A stretch of 64,000 nucleotides of DNA from CAVTJL01 sp963752325 (GCA_963752325.1 CAVVXU010000020.1:124001-188000); one strand, 5' to 3'. Positions 27,536 through 37,917 are shown, numbered from the stretch's first letter. Numbers and translations: made by a program. The notes: generated by a model from the sequence alone, not told the origin.

Positions 27536-28924
27536 GTGCTGCTCGATCTCCACGGCTACGAGTGGTCGATCATGAGCGGCGCCGGCCTGACCATCAAGGC
27601 GGCGCTGGTCTCGCTCGTGGTCGCGACGGCGCTGGGCATGCTCGGCGCCGGCGCCAAGCTTTCTCCGCTGGCCCCGGCAAGGGCCGCGGGGAACGTCTAC
27701 ACGACCCTGATCCGGGGCGTCCCCGACCTCGTCCTGATGCTCCTGATCTTCTATGGCGGCCAGATGCTGGTGAACGAGCTGGCGCCCATGCTCGGCTACG
27801 AGGACTATATCGACGTCAACCCGTTCGTCGCCGGCGTCTTGACCCTGGGCTTCATCTACGGCGCCTACATGAGCGAGACCTTCCGCGGCGCCATCCTGGC
27901 CGTGGCGCGCGGTCAGCTTGAGGCGGGACGCGCGTTCGGGATGAGCGGCATTCTCGTGTTCCGCCGCATCCTGCTCCCGCAGATGATGCGCCACGCCCTG
28001 CCGGGCTTCGGCAACAACTGGCTCGTGCTGCTCAAGGCCACCGCCCTCATGTCGGTGATCGGCATGGACGACATGCTGCGCAAGGCCAGCCTCGCCGCAG
28101 GCAACACCCATCAGCCCTTCACCTTCTATCTCGCCGTCGGCCTCATCTATCTCGCCATGACGAGCGTCTCGACGCTGATCCTGACCTGGGCCGAGCGTCA
28201 CTACAGCGCCGGCTTCAGGCGGCGGCGCCTGATGGACTTCAGCATCATCTGGGCGAGCCTGCCCCTCTACCTCGAGGGGCTCGTGACGACCGTCTGGCTG
28301 GTGGCCGTCTCGCTGATCGCGGGCCTGCTGATCGCGGTGCCGCTCGGCATCATGCGCGCCTCACCCAATCCGCTCCTGAATTTTCCCGTCTGGGTCTACA
28401 CCTACTGCTTCCGCGGCACGCCGCTCCTCGTTCAGCTCTTCCTCATCTACTACGGCTCCGGGCAGTTCGAGGCGATCCGCTCGAGCATCCTCTGGCCGCT
28501 CCTGACGCACGCCTGGTTCTGCGCGCTTCTCGCCTTCGCGCTCAACACCGGCGCCTACACGGCCGAGATCGTCCGCGGCGCCATCCTCGCCACCCCACAA
28601 GGCGAGGTCGAGGCAGCCCGTGCCTGCGGCATGTCCCCGGCGCTGTGCTACCGCCGCATCATCCTCCCTTCGGCCTTCCGCCGCGCCCTGCCCGCCTACG
28701 GCAACGAGGTGATCCTGATGCTGCACGGCAGTGCCGTCGCCAGCGTCGTGACGATCGTCGACATCACCGGCGCCGCCGATCTCGTCAACGCCCGCTACTA
28801 CAGCCCCTACGAGGCCTTCCTCACCGCCGCCGCCTTCTACCTGGCGCTCACCTTCGTCATCGTCGGGGGCTTCAGGCTCCTCGAGCGCCACTGGTTCGCC
28901 CACCTTCGGGCGCGGCCCCATTAG
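27536..28924 (+). CDS. Fused HisQ-HisM amino-acid ABC permease
   Basis: A 462-residue protein made of two complete family 3 permease domains, normally separate HisQ and HisM. Residues 1-230 have the EAA loop GQLEAGRAFGMSGILVFRRILLP. Residues 233-462 begin MDFSIIWASLPLYLEG and have a second EAA loop GEVEAARACGMSPALCYRRIILP. At the junction the DNA reads CTGATGG: a TGA lies one frame off and the HisM ATG (28232) is in frame. Either the genes are truly fused, or one indel at the end of hisQ removed its stop. GTG 27536 follows GGCAGGGGAG. Confidence 0.87.
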   Translation: MLLDLHGYEWSIMSGAGLTIKAALVSLVVATALGMLGAGAKLSPLAPARAAGNVYTTLIRGVPDLVLMLLIFYGGQMLVNELAPMLGYEDYIDVNPFVAGVLTLGFIYGAYMSETFRGAILAVARGQLEAGRAFGMSGILVFRRILLPQMMRHALPGFGNNWLVLLKATALMSVIGMDDMLRKASLAAGNTHQPFTFYLAVGLIYLAMTSVSTLILTWAERHYSAGFRRRRLMDFSIIWASLPLYLEGLVTTVWLVAVSLIAGLLIAVPLGIMRASPNPLLNFPVWVYTYCFRGTPLLVQLFLIYYGSGQFEAIRSSILWPLLTHAWFCALLAFALNTGAYTAEIVRGAILATPQGEVEAARACGMSPALCYRRIILPSAFRRALPAYGNEVILMLHGSAVASVVTIVDITGAADLVNARYYSPYEAFLTAAAFYLALTFVIVGGFRLLERHWFAHLRARPH

Positions 28925-29029
28925 CGAAGGCCCGATTGGCACCACCCCAAGCGGTGCTGGCGTAGACGTTGGTGGTTGCTTAAGAACCGGGAGCTACCAT
29001 GTTCCTGCCGTGCTTCCGGGACGTCTCGC

Positions 29030-31133
29030 ATGACTTCTCAGCTCCTGGCTTCCGTCTGCCCTCACGACTGCCCGAGCGTCTGCGCGCTCGAGGTGGAGCA
29101 ACGGCCCGACGGTCGGCTCGGCAAGGTTCGGGGCTCTGAGCGCAATCCGTTCACGGCGGGCGTCATCTGCGCCAAGGTCGGCCGTTACCACGAGCGTTTC
29201 CACCATCCCGATCGGCTGGCCCATCCGATGCGTCGGCGTGGCCCGAAAGGCTCGGGCACCTTCGAGCGGATCGGCTGGCAGCAGGCGCTTGACGAGGTGG
29301 CCGAGGCCTTCCTGCGGGCCGAGCAGCGGCACGGCCCGGAGACCGTCTGGCCCTACTGGTATGCGGGCACGATGGGCCTCGTGCAGCGCGACGGCATCCA
29401 GCGTCTGACCCACGTCAAGCGCTGGTCGCGCTTCAAGAGCACGATCTGCGTCCGCCTCTCCGACACCGGCTGGAAGGCGGGCCACGGGGCGCGCTGGGGC
29501 GTTCCGGCGACCGAGATCGCCTCCGACAGCGAGCTGGTCGTCGTCTGGGGCTGCAACCCGGTCTCGACCCACGTCAATCTGATGACCCACATCGCCCGCG
29601 CCCGAAAGGAGCGCGGCGCCAAGCTGGTGGTCGTCGATCCCTACCGTTCGCCCACCGCCGAGCAGGCCGACATCCACCTCGCCCTCAGGCCCGGGACCGA
29701 CGGGGCGCTCGCCTGCGGCGTGATGCACGTCCTCTTCCGCGAGGGCTTGGCGGATCAGGCCTACATGGCGCGCTACGCCGACGTGCCGGGCGAGCTCGAG
29801 CGGCATCTGGCCAGCCGCACGCCCGAGTGGGCCAGCGCCATCACGGGGCTCACCGTTGCCGAGATCGAGGATTTCGCCCGCCTCTATGGCCGGACCGCCA
29901 AGAGCTATCTCAGGCTCGGCTTCGGCTTCACGCGCTCGCGCAACGGCGCTGCGGCCATGCACGCGGCGAGCTCCCTGCCGGTCGTCACCGGCGCCTGGCA
30001 GCATCGCGGCGGCGGCGCCCTCTACAACATGGGCGATCTCTATCGCTGGGACAAAACCCTGATCGAGGGGCTGGACGCCGTCGACCCCGCCGTCCGCACG
30101 CTCGACCAGTCACGGATCGGGCCTGTGCTGGTGGGTGACGCGAAGGACCTGGGCGATGGCCCCCCGGTCACAGCACTCCTCATCCAGAACACCAACCCGA
30201 TGGCCGTGGCGCCGGAGCTCGGCAAGGTTCACGAGGGCTTCGCGCCGTGACGATCTCTTCGTCTGCGTGCACGAGCAGTTCCTGACCGAGACGGCGCGGA
30301 TGGCCGACATCGTGCTGCCGGCGACCATGTTCCTCGAGCACGACGACATCTATCAGGCCTCCGCCCACCCGCGCATCCAGATCGCGCGCAAGCTCTTCGA
30401 GCCCCACGGCGAATGCCGTCCCAACCACTGGGTCATCGGCGAGCTGGCGCGACGTCTCGGTGCCGAGCATCCGGGCTTCGCGATGAGCGAGTGGGCGCTG
30501 ATCGACGATCTGCTCGCCCGCTCCGGCTGGCCCGACGCCCAGACGGTATGGGAGGCGGGAGGCTGGGACACCCTGCCGAGCTTCGAGCAGGCGCATCATC
30601 TCGATGGCTTCCCGACGCCGGACGGCCGCTTCCGCTTCAAGCCGGACTGGGCCTCGCTGGGCGCCGATCACGCGCGCATGCCCCGGCTGCCCGACCATAT
30701 GGCCGTGACCGACGAGGCGACACCCGAGCGCCCCTACCGGCTGGTGGCGGCGCCCTCCCGCCAGTTCCTCAACACCAGCTTCACCGAGATGCCCACCTCA
30801 CGAGCACGTGAGGTCCGACCCACCGCGCTCGTGCATCCGGCGACGATGGCCGAGCTCGGCCTCGCCGACGGTGATGTCGTCCGCCTCGGGAACCATCGCG
30901 GCAGCGTCGCGCTTCATATCAAGGCCCGCGACGGCCAGCATCCGACCACGATCGTCGTCGAGAGCATCTGGCCCAATCGCTACTGGCTCGAGGGCATCGG
31001 GATCAACGGCCTGATCGGGGCAGACGCCGCGCCGCCCGACGGTGGCGCAGCGTTCCACGATACGGCGGTGTGGCTGGAGCCGGTGACGGGTGTTGCGGGC
31101 GTGCAGACGCTGGCGAGCGTCGACGCCCTCTGA
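29030..31133 (+). pseudogene. Molybdopterin oxidoreductase of the DMSO reductase superfamily, frameshifted
   Basis: About 700 residues in two frames. The N-terminus (ATG 29030) has the [4Fe-4S] motif SVCPHDCPSVC with GVICAK, then the molybdopterin-binding parts (VVWGCNPVSTH, LALRPGTDGALA). The frame closes at 30250 after KVHEGFAP. One extra C at about 30245 explains it: without it the text reads KVHEGFARDDLFVCVHEQF and continues to a normal C-terminal molydopterin dinucleotide-binding domain ending at 31133. No Tat signal and no ferredoxin or anchor subunit is adjacent. The substrate is unknown. The downstream gene is the KorC-like flavoprotein. Confidence 0.82.
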
Positions 31134-31318
31134 GGCCAGTTACCGCGGCTGGCTGTTGCGGCATGGGACGGGAAGCGTGTAAGGCGATGGCGAAGGACGG
31201 TAACGGGGGTGGGTACGCTCCGCTACTCACCCGAGGCTCAACCGAGCCCATGACTATGGACCTATCAGGGTGGCCCAGGGTCGCGGCTCGTAGCCGGCGT
31301 GCGGATCAGGAATAGCGC

Positions 31319-33163
31319 ATGGAGACTGCGGTCATCGAGGAGCGTCGCCCGGACGAGGCGCCGCCTCGGCCGGGAATGACCCCGACGGACATCCGGAACC
31401 CCGACTACTTCCATAAGGTCGTGGACTGCCAGTGGGCCTGCCCGGCGCACACGCCGGTGCCCGAATATATCCGGCTGATCGCCGCGGGGCGGTACACCGA
31501 GGCCTACATGGTCAACTGGCGCTCCAACGTCTTTCCGGGCGTTCTGGGCCGTACCTGCGATCGCCCCTGCGAGCCGGCCTGCCGCCGTGTCCGGGTCGAG
31601 GCGGAGCCGGTGGCGATCTGCCGCCTCAAGCGTGTCGCCGCCGACAACAAGGATGATATCGGCCACCTGCTGCCGCGGCCGGCCGAGGTGCGCAACGGCA
31701 AGCGCGTGGCTCTGATCGGTGCCGGCCCTGCCTCGCTCACCGTGGCGCGCGATCTCCTGCCGCTGGGCTACCAGGTCGTGCTCTACGACCAGGACCCGCA
31801 GGCCGGCGGGATGATGCGCACGCAGATCCCCAAGTTCCGCCTGCCCGAGACGGTGCTGGACGAGGAGGTGGGCTACATCCTGGGCCTTGAGCCCGAGCTG
31901 CGGCTGGGGCAGCGCATCGACAGCCTGAAAGGCCTTCTCGACGAGGGCTACGACGCGGTCTTCGTGGGCTCGGGAGCACCACGCGGCCGCAATCTCGACG
32001 TCCCCGGCCGCGAGGAGGCGGCCGCCAACATCCATATCGGCATCGACTGGCTCTCCAGCGTCTCCTTCGGCCACATCGACAAGATCGGCCGGCGCGTCAT
32101 CGTGCTGGGCGGCGGCAACACGGCGATGGACTGCTGCCGCACCGCCCGGCGGCTCGGCGGTAGCGACGTTCGGGTGGTCGTGCGCAGCGGCTTCGGCGAG
32201 ATGAAAGCGTCCCCCTGGGAGAAGGAGGACGCGACGCACGAGGGCATCCCGATCCACAACTTCCTCGTGCCGAAGTCCTTCACGCACGAGGGCGGCCGCC
32301 TCACCGGCGTGATCTTCGAGAAGGTCGAGGCCCGCTACGACGACAAGGGCCGCCGCTCACTGGTCCCGGCCGGCGAGCCCGATGTCCACATGGAGGCCGA
32401 CGACGTGCTGGTCGCAGTCGGCCAGGAGAATTCCTTCCCCTGGATCGAGCGCGACATCGGCCTCGAGTTCGACAGGTGGGGCATGCCCGTCGTCGATCCG
32501 GTGACGATGCAGTCCACCGAGCCGCGCATCTTCTTCGGCGGGGATGCAGCCTTCGGGCCCAAGAACATCATCTGGGCGGTGGCCCACGGTCACGAGGCAG
32601 CGGTCTCGATCGACCGGTACTGCAACGGCCTCGACGTGCACGAGCGGCCGGCGCCGATGACCAATCTCGCGAGCCAGAAGATGGGCATTCACGAGTGGTC
32701 GTACGACAATGACATCTCGCTCGATCAACGGTTTCGCGTGCCGCAGGTCGAGAGCGAGATCGCGCTCAACAACCTCAGAGTCGAGGTGGAGCTGGGCTTC
32801 GACCGACGCGACGGCTGGCGCGAGGCGGAGCGCTGCCTCAACTGCGACATCCAGACGGTGTTCAGCGAGCCCTTGTGCATCGAGTGCGACGCCTGCGTCG
32901 ACATCTGCCCGATGGACTGCATCACCTTCACGCCGAACGGGGCCGAGGCCGAGCTCCGGACGCGGCTCACGGCACCTGCGGCCAACCCGACCCAGGATCT
33001 CTATGTGTCTCCCGCCCTCAAGACGGGGCGCATCATGGTCAAGGACGAGGACGTCTGCCTGCACTGCGGCCTCTGCGCCGAGCGGTGCCCGACGGGTGCC
33101 TGGGACATGCAGAAGTTCCTCCTCGAAACGACGCAGGCCGGACCCGCATGTCGAAGCCGATGA
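31319..33163 (+). CDS. GltD-like FAD/NAD(P) oxidoreductase with ferredoxin domain (KorC-like)
   Basis: A 614-residue flavoprotein. An N-terminal Fe-S region (CQWACPAHTPVPEY, RTCDRPCEPAC) leads to a two-dinucleotide fold: ALIGAGPASLTVARD for FAD, GRRVIVLGGGNTAMDCC for NAD(P) and IFFGGDAAFGP near the end. The C-terminus has two [4Fe-4S] motifs (CIECDACVDICPMDC and CLHCGLCAERCPTGA). It overlaps korA. In the benzoyl-CoA pathway of Thauera a similar third subunit links KorAB to NAD(P). By position this one likely moves electrons between NAD(P)(H) and the 2-oxoacid oxidoreductase. Confidence 0.85.
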   Translation: METAVIEERRPDEAPPRPGMTPTDIRNPDYFHKVVDCQWACPAHTPVPEYIRLIAAGRYTEAYMVNWRSNVFPGVLGRTCDRPCEPACRRVRVEAEPVAICRLKRVAADNKDDIGHLLPRPAEVRNGKRVALIGAGPASLTVARDLLPLGYQVVLYDQDPQAGGMMRTQIPKFRLPETVLDEEVGYILGLEPELRLGQRIDSLKGLLDEGYDAVFVGSGAPRGRNLDVPGREEAAANIHIGIDWLSSVSFGHIDKIGRRVIVLGGGNTAMDCCRTARRLGGSDVRVVVRSGFGEMKASPWEKEDATHEGIPIHNFLVPKSFTHEGGRLTGVIFEKVEARYDDKGRRSLVPAGEPDVHMEADDVLVAVGQENSFPWIERDIGLEFDRWGMPVVDPVTMQSTEPRIFFGGDAAFGPKNIIWAVAHGHEAAVSIDRYCNGLDVHERPAPMTNLASQKMGIHEWSYDNDISLDQRFRVPQVESEIALNNLRVEVELGFDRRDGWREAERCLNCDIQTVFSEPLCIECDACVDICPMDCITFTPNGAEAELRTRLTAPAANPTQDLYVSPALKTGRIMVKDEDVCLHCGLCAERCPTGAWDMQKFLLETTQAGPACRSR

Positions 33164-34989
33164 AGGCCGTCAACGATTTCGTCGTCAAGTTCGCCAACGT
33201 CAACGGCTCGGGCTCGGCCAGCGCCAACCGGCTGTTCGCGAAGTCGATCTTGCGGATGGGTGTGCCAGTAGCATCCCGGAACATCTTCCCCTCGAACATC
33301 CAGGGCCTGCCCACCTGGTACGAGGTGCGGGTGACCGAGGCCGGCTGGCTCGGCCGGCGCGGTGGCGTCGACCTGATGGTCGCGATGAACCCGCAGACCT
33401 GGGATCAGGACCTCGCCTCGATCGAGCCCGGCGGCTATCTCTTCTACGACTCGACCAAGCCGATGCCGCCCGAGAAGTTCCGGGACGACATCACCGTGCT
33501 GGGCATGCCGCTCACGGCGATGTGCAACGCGGCCTACAGCGATCCCCGCCAGCGGCAGCTCTTCAAGAACATCATCTATGTGGGTGCCCTGGCCGAGCTG
33601 CTGGGCATCGAGCTGGCCGAGATCGAGAAGCTCATCGGCGAGCAGTTCAAGGGCAAGGACAAGCTCATCCAGCCTAACATCGAGGCCCTGCACATGGGCA
33701 GGGATCACGCGCGGGAGGAGCTGGCCGGACGCTGTGGCCTCATCATCCACCGCGCCGATGCGGTGGGCGAGCGGATCTTCATCGACGGCAACGACGCCGC
33801 GGCGCTGGGCTGCGTCTATGGCGGCGCCACGGTGGCTGCCTGGTATCCCATCACGCCCTCGACCTCGATGGCCGAGGCGTTCCAGCGCCACTGCGGCCGT
33901 TACCGCGTCGATCCCGAAACCGGCAAGAACCGCTTCGCCATCGTCCAGGCCGAGGACGAGCTGGCGGCGATCGGTGTCGTGATCGGTGCCGCCTGGAACG
34001 GGGCCCGCGCCTTCACGGCCACCTCGGGGCCCGGCATCTCGCTGATGCAGGAGTTCATCGGCCTCGCCTACTTCGCCGAGATCCCGGCCGTGATCTTCGA
34101 CGTCCAGCGCGGCGGCCCTTCGACCGGCATGCCGACTCGCACCCAGCAGTCGGACATCCTCTCCGCCGCCTACGCCAGCCACGGCGACACCAAGCACGTC
34201 ATCCTCTTCCCCGAGGACCCGAAGGAGTGCTTCGAGCTGGCGGCCGAGGCGCTCGACCTCGCCGACAGGCTGCAGACGCCCATCTTCGTCCTCCAGGACC
34301 TCGACATCGGCATGAACGAGTGGCTGTGCGAGCCCTTCGTCTGGGACTCCTCCCGCAGCCTCGACCGCGGCAAGGTCATGACCTTCGAGGAGCTGGAGGC
34401 AGGCAAGGATTTCGGCCGCTATCTCGACGTCGACGGCGACGGCATCCCGTTCCGCACCCTGCCCGGCACGCACCCCGCCCGCGGCGCCTACTTCACGCGC
34501 GGCACCTCGCGCGACCGCTACGCGCGCTACAGCGAGGACGGCACCGTCTACGTCGACAACATGAAGCGCCTGCTGCGCAAGCTGGACACGGCCAAGCGCC
34601 TGGTGCCGCAGCCGGTCGTGACACCGGCCGACCAGCCGACCCGCTACGGGCTCATCCATATTGGCTCGAGCGCGCCGGCGGTGCGCGAGGCGATGTTCGC
34701 CCTCGATGAGCTTGGCGTTCATCTGGACGTGATGCGCATCCGTGCCTTCCCCTTCGCCGAGGAGGTGACCGAGTTCATCACCCGGCACGATCAGGTGTTC
34801 GTCGTCGAGCAGAATCGCGACGCCCAGCTGCGGATGCTGCTCGTCAACGAGTGCGCGATCGACCCGGCGCGCTTCGTGCCCGTGCTGCACTATGACGGCA
34901 CCCCGATCACCGCCCGCTTCATCGCCGACGAGGTCCAGCAGCGCCTGGGCGCCCTGAACGTCGTGCCTCTGAGGAAGTCCGTGTCGTGA
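33148..34989 (+). CDS. korA: 2-oxoacid:acceptor oxidoreductase, fused gamma-alpha subunit
   Basis: A 613-residue subunit: residues 1-190 form the gamma domain (ANVNGSGSASANRLFAKSIL, IQGLPTWYEVRV), followed by the alpha domain with GGATVAAWYPITPSTS, TSGPGISLMQEFIGLAYFAE and QRGGPSTGMPTRTQQSD. This is the layout of 2-oxoglutarate:ferredoxin oxidoreductase KorA. It catalyses CoA-dependent oxidative decarboxylation with KorB, or the reverse. The ATG at 33148 overlaps the preceding gene. The GTG start of korB overlaps its stop. 2-Oxoglutarate is the most likely substrate by family, but related enzymes use other 2-oxoacids. Confidence 0.87.
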   Translation: MSKPMKAVNDFVVKFANVNGSGSASANRLFAKSILRMGVPVASRNIFPSNIQGLPTWYEVRVTEAGWLGRRGGVDLMVAMNPQTWDQDLASIEPGGYLFYDSTKPMPPEKFRDDITVLGMPLTAMCNAAYSDPRQRQLFKNIIYVGALAELLGIELAEIEKLIGEQFKGKDKLIQPNIEALHMGRDHAREELAGRCGLIIHRADAVGERIFIDGNDAAALGCVYGGATVAAWYPITPSTSMAEAFQRHCGRYRVDPETGKNRFAIVQAEDELAAIGVVIGAAWNGARAFTATSGPGISLMQEFIGLAYFAEIPAVIFDVQRGGPSTGMPTRTQQSDILSAAYASHGDTKHVILFPEDPKECFELAAEALDLADRLQTPIFVLQDLDIGMNEWLCEPFVWDSSRSLDRGKVMTFEELEAGKDFGRYLDVDGDGIPFRTLPGTHPARGAYFTRGTSRDRYARYSEDGTVYVDNMKRLLRKLDTAKRLVPQPVVTPADQPTRYGLIHIGSSAPAVREAMFALDELGVHLDVMRIRAFPFAEEVTEFITRHDQVFVVEQNRDAQLRMLLVNECAIDPARFVPVLHYDGTPITARFIADEVQQRLGALNVVPLRKSVS

Positions 34990-36041
34990 CCTATCTCGCC
35001 AAGCCCCGGCTCCATCACCCGGGCCTGCCCAAGAACAGCCGCGGCTTCACGCATCGCGACTATGAGGGTGCGGTCTCCACGCTGTGCGCCGGCTGCGGCC
35101 ACGATTCGATCAGCGGCGCCATAATCCAGGCCTGCTTCGAGCTCGACATCGAGCCGCACCGCGTGGCCAAGCTCTCGGGCATCGGCTGCAGCTCGAAGAC
35201 CCCCACCTACTTCCTCGGCAGCAGCCACGGCTTCAACAGCGTCCATGGGCGCATGCCCTCGGTGCTGACCGGCGCCAACCTCGCCAACCGCGAGCTCATC
35301 TATCTGGGCGTCTCGGGCGACGGCAATTCGGCCTCGATCGGGCTCGGCCAGTTCGCGCACTGCATCAGGCGCGGCGTGAACATGGTCTATATCGTCGAGA
35401 ACAATGGCGTTTACGGCCTGACGAAGGGCCAGTTCTCGGCCACCGCCGACCGCGGCTCGAAGAGCAAGAAGGGTGTGGCCAACGCGGACTGCGCGATCGA
35501 CATGGTCAGCATGGCGCTTCTTCTCGGCGCCACCTATGTCGGGCGCAGCTTCTCGGGCGACAAGAAGCAGCTGGTGCCGCTGATCAAGGGCGCCATCACG
35601 CACGGGGGTGCGGCCTTCCTCGACGTGATCAGCCCCTGCGTCGCCTTCAACAACCATCCGGGCTCGACCAAGAGCTACGAGTATGTCCGCGCCCACAACG
35701 AGGCCGTGAACGCGCTCGACGTGATGGTGCCGCGCGAGGAGATCACCGCCGACTACGCGCCCGGTGCCCTCGAGGAGGTCACCCAGCACGACGGCTCGGT
35801 CCTGCGCCTCAGGAAGGCGGCACCCGACTACGATCCTCACGACCGCGTCGCCGCGATGACCTTCCTCCAGGAGCGGCAAGCCGCGGGCGAGATCCCCACG
35901 GGCCTTCTCTATCTCGACCCCGACGCCGAGGACCTGCACGAAGCGCTCGGCACCGTGGCGGCACCGCTCAACAGCCTAGGCGACGAGCAGCTTGTGCCGT
36001 CGACCAAGGCGCTGGACGCCTTCAACGCCGCGCATCGTTAG
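34986..36041 (+). CDS. korB: 2-oxoacid:acceptor oxidoreductase, beta subunit
   Basis: A 351-residue TPP-binding subunit. Cysteines for one [4Fe-4S] cluster are in LCAGCGHDSI and SGIGCSSKT, with another downstream. The TPP/Mg site is GDGNSASIGLGQ with ENNGVYGLTKGQFS. The GTG start overlaps the korA stop (GTGA), showing coupled translation. With the preceding genes it forms a three-gene set (KorC-like, KorA, KorB). Confidence 0.9.
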   Translation: MTYLAKPRLHHPGLPKNSRGFTHRDYEGAVSTLCAGCGHDSISGAIIQACFELDIEPHRVAKLSGIGCSSKTPTYFLGSSHGFNSVHGRMPSVLTGANLANRELIYLGVSGDGNSASIGLGQFAHCIRRGVNMVYIVENNGVYGLTKGQFSATADRGSKSKKGVANADCAIDMVSMALLLGATYVGRSFSGDKKQLVPLIKGAITHGGAAFLDVISPCVAFNNHPGSTKSYEYVRAHNEAVNALDVMVPREEITADYAPGALEEVTQHDGSVLRLRKAAPDYDPHDRVAAMTFLQERQAAGEIPTGLLYLDPDAEDLHEALGTVAAPLNSLGDEQLVPSTKALDAFNAAHR

Positions 36042-36057
36042 GCGATCCTCAGGGGCG

Positions 36058-36399
36058 TCAGTCGCGTAGGGCGACGAATCCCAACTCGTCGCTCTTGTGG
36101 GTGAAGATGCGCCCGACAAGGCGTCCGGCCGTGTCGATGGTCGCCCAGCCGCGCCCGCTGCTGGCTGTGCCGTCGTCGAACCCTTCCCAGGAGAACTCGG
36201 CGAAGGCCGCGTCTTCGCGAGCACCGTAGCGGACGTCGAGGTCCGCCTCGACCGCGCAGAAGACGAGCTCGCCACCCTCCGTACCGGCGAAGGTGATGTG
36301 GGGCGGCCCGACGAGATCGAGCTCGTCCCACTCATCCATCTCGGCGATGCGCCATCGCCCAGCGAAGGCTCGGGCGACAGACGGAGCGCGTCTGGTCAT
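36058..36399 (-). CDS. Conserved hypothetical protein
   Basis: A 113-residue protein with RWRIAEMDEWDELDLVGPPH at the start and AEFSWEGFDDGTASSGRGWA later, a pattern I recall from a widespread small protein family of unknown function (W-x-I-x-EMD-W then EFSWEG-D and GRGW). No signal peptide or membrane segment. It is convergent with korB, only 16 bases from its stop. Confidence 0.7.
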   Translation of the reverse strand: MTRRAPSVARAFAGRWRIAEMDEWDELDLVGPPHITFAGTEGGELVFCAVEADLDVRYGAREDAAFAEFSWEGFDDGTASSGRGWATIDTAGRLVGRIFTHKSDELGFVALRD

Positions 36400-36511
36400 G
36401 TCGTCATCCCACTCGGCTGTGCTCGACCGCCTCGGTAGCGAGCCGTCGAGGACAGTAGAGGAATTCCCCTATATGCAGGCTCCGGGCGAACCGAGCTGCG
36501 CAGCGCCTGCC

Positions 36512-37891
36512 TCAGCCGCCCTCGTACAAAAAACGGCGGTCGTGGCTCTCGTCGTAGGCGGGGTTGTCCCAGCCGATCATCTTGCCGGGATTGAGCAGGC
36601 CCTTCGGATCGGCCTCGCGCTTGAAGGCGAGCTGCAGGGCGTCGACCTTCTTCATGCCGCCGCCCTCGAGCGTGTACTCGTGCGGATTGAAGATCGGGCA
36701 GCCGCTCTTGTTGTGCTCCTCGATGATCTCGAGCAGGCGCTCGTCCGTGGTGTAGCGGACGAGCTGCAGCCCGAAGCAGGCGATCTGGCCGCCGAAGCGC
36801 ACGAACTCGAGATGCATCGGCACCTCGTCGCCGAGCTTTTTCGACATGTGCTCGACGCGCTCGAGATGCCCGGGCGGCGGGAAGAGGGTCTGGAGGTAGG
36901 TGATGGTGCGATCGTGCTTGAGCGCGTGCAGCGTCGTGTGGTTCCAGCTGTACTCGAAGAGCGGCAGCTCGCCCGCCGGCCGTTCGTCCAGAAAGCCCTC
37001 GTGGGCCACGCGCGCAGGCCAGCTCTCCATCAGGTCGCGGAGCGCGTCGAGTGCTATGTCGGCCACCATGAGCAGCACGACGCTTTCCTCGGGCACCACC
37101 TGATCGCCAAAGAGAAAACTGTTGGGCACAGGAGCGGCGATCACGGTGACGAGCTTCTTCAGGATCGCATCCTCGCGCGCCAGCGCGTCGGCGAAGCGGG
37201 CGGCCGTCATGAAGTCTGGGAAAGCGACCAAAAGCTCGGCCCAGCGCCAGGCCGGCGCCAGCGGGACCTCGAGCTCGGTGATGACGCCGTTGGTGCCATA
37301 GGCGTGGTTCACCTTTTGGATGTCGGCGCCCTCGAGCTCGAGCAGGCGCGGCTCCGCCTCCATCGTGACGACGCGGGTGCGGAGGATGTTGCCGCGGTCG
37401 CGCAGGAGCCCCCAGGTGATCGAGCCGACGCCGGAGCTGCCGCCGGCGATGTAGCCGCCGATCGTGCCGGTCTTATGGGTCGAGGGATGGAGGCGCAGCT
37501 CCTGGCGCGAATGGGCGATGCAGGCGGCATCCACATCGGCGATCTTGCGCCCGGCCTCGACCCGCACGCGGCCGGGGCCGATGGCCTTGATGGCGGTCAT
37601 CTCCGACAGGTCGAGCACGATGCCGCCCCTGAGCGGCATCGCCTGGCCATAGTTGCCCGTGCCGCCGCCGCGCACGGTGACCGGCACCTCGTGGGCGTGC
37701 GCCAGCGCCAGCGTGCGCACCACATCGGCCTCGCCCCGCGGCGTCACCACGGCATCGGCCGTGACGCCGTCCAGCGCGCGCTTCAGGATCGGGCTGTACC
37801 AGTAGAAGTCGCGCGAGCGGCGCCGGACGCGCTGCGGCTGCGTCTCGACGGAGATGTCGCCCAGCTCGCCCAGGAGCCTCTCGATCGTCAT
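36512..37891 (-). CDS. FAD-binding oxidoreductase (GlcD/PCMH type)
   Basis: A 459-residue flavoenzyme. The FAD-binding PCMH domain has VTVRGGGTGNYGQAMPLRGG and HKTGTIGGYIAGGSSGVGS. The C-terminus has KREADPKGLLNPGKMIGW, the usual family ending. Such enzymes oxidise 2-hydroxy acids or similar alcohols. The substrate cannot be read from sequence. It is the last gene of a reverse-strand set with a flavin-binding PNPOx-like protein and a cytosine-deaminase-like amidohydrolase, suggesting a shared catabolic role. Confidence 0.85.
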   Translation of the reverse strand: MTIERLLGELGDISVETQPQRVRRRSRDFYWYSPILKRALDGVTADAVVTPRGEADVVRTLALAHAHEVPVTVRGGGTGNYGQAMPLRGGIVLDLSEMTAIKAIGPGRVRVEAGRKIADVDAACIAHSRQELRLHPSTHKTGTIGGYIAGGSSGVGSITWGLLRDRGNILRTRVVTMEAEPRLLELEGADIQKVNHAYGTNGVITELEVPLAPAWRWAELLVAFPDFMTAARFADALAREDAILKKLVTVIAAPVPNSFLFGDQVVPEESVVLLMVADIALDALRDLMESWPARVAHEGFLDERPAGELPLFEYSWNHTTLHALKHDRTITYLQTLFPPPGHLERVEHMSKKLGDEVPMHLEFVRFGGQIACFGLQLVRYTTDERLLEIIEEHNKSGCPIFNPHEYTLEGGGMKKVDALQLAFKREADPKGLLNPGKMIGWDNPAYDESHDRRFLYEGG

Positions 37892-37917
37892 GCAGCCTTG
37901 CCTCTCGGCCCGCGCCG

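Noticed and set aside
33001..34890. Open frame of 629 codons on the - strand opposite korA
   Set aside because: korA has strong family motifs and overlapping starts with neighbours; the antisense frame has none.
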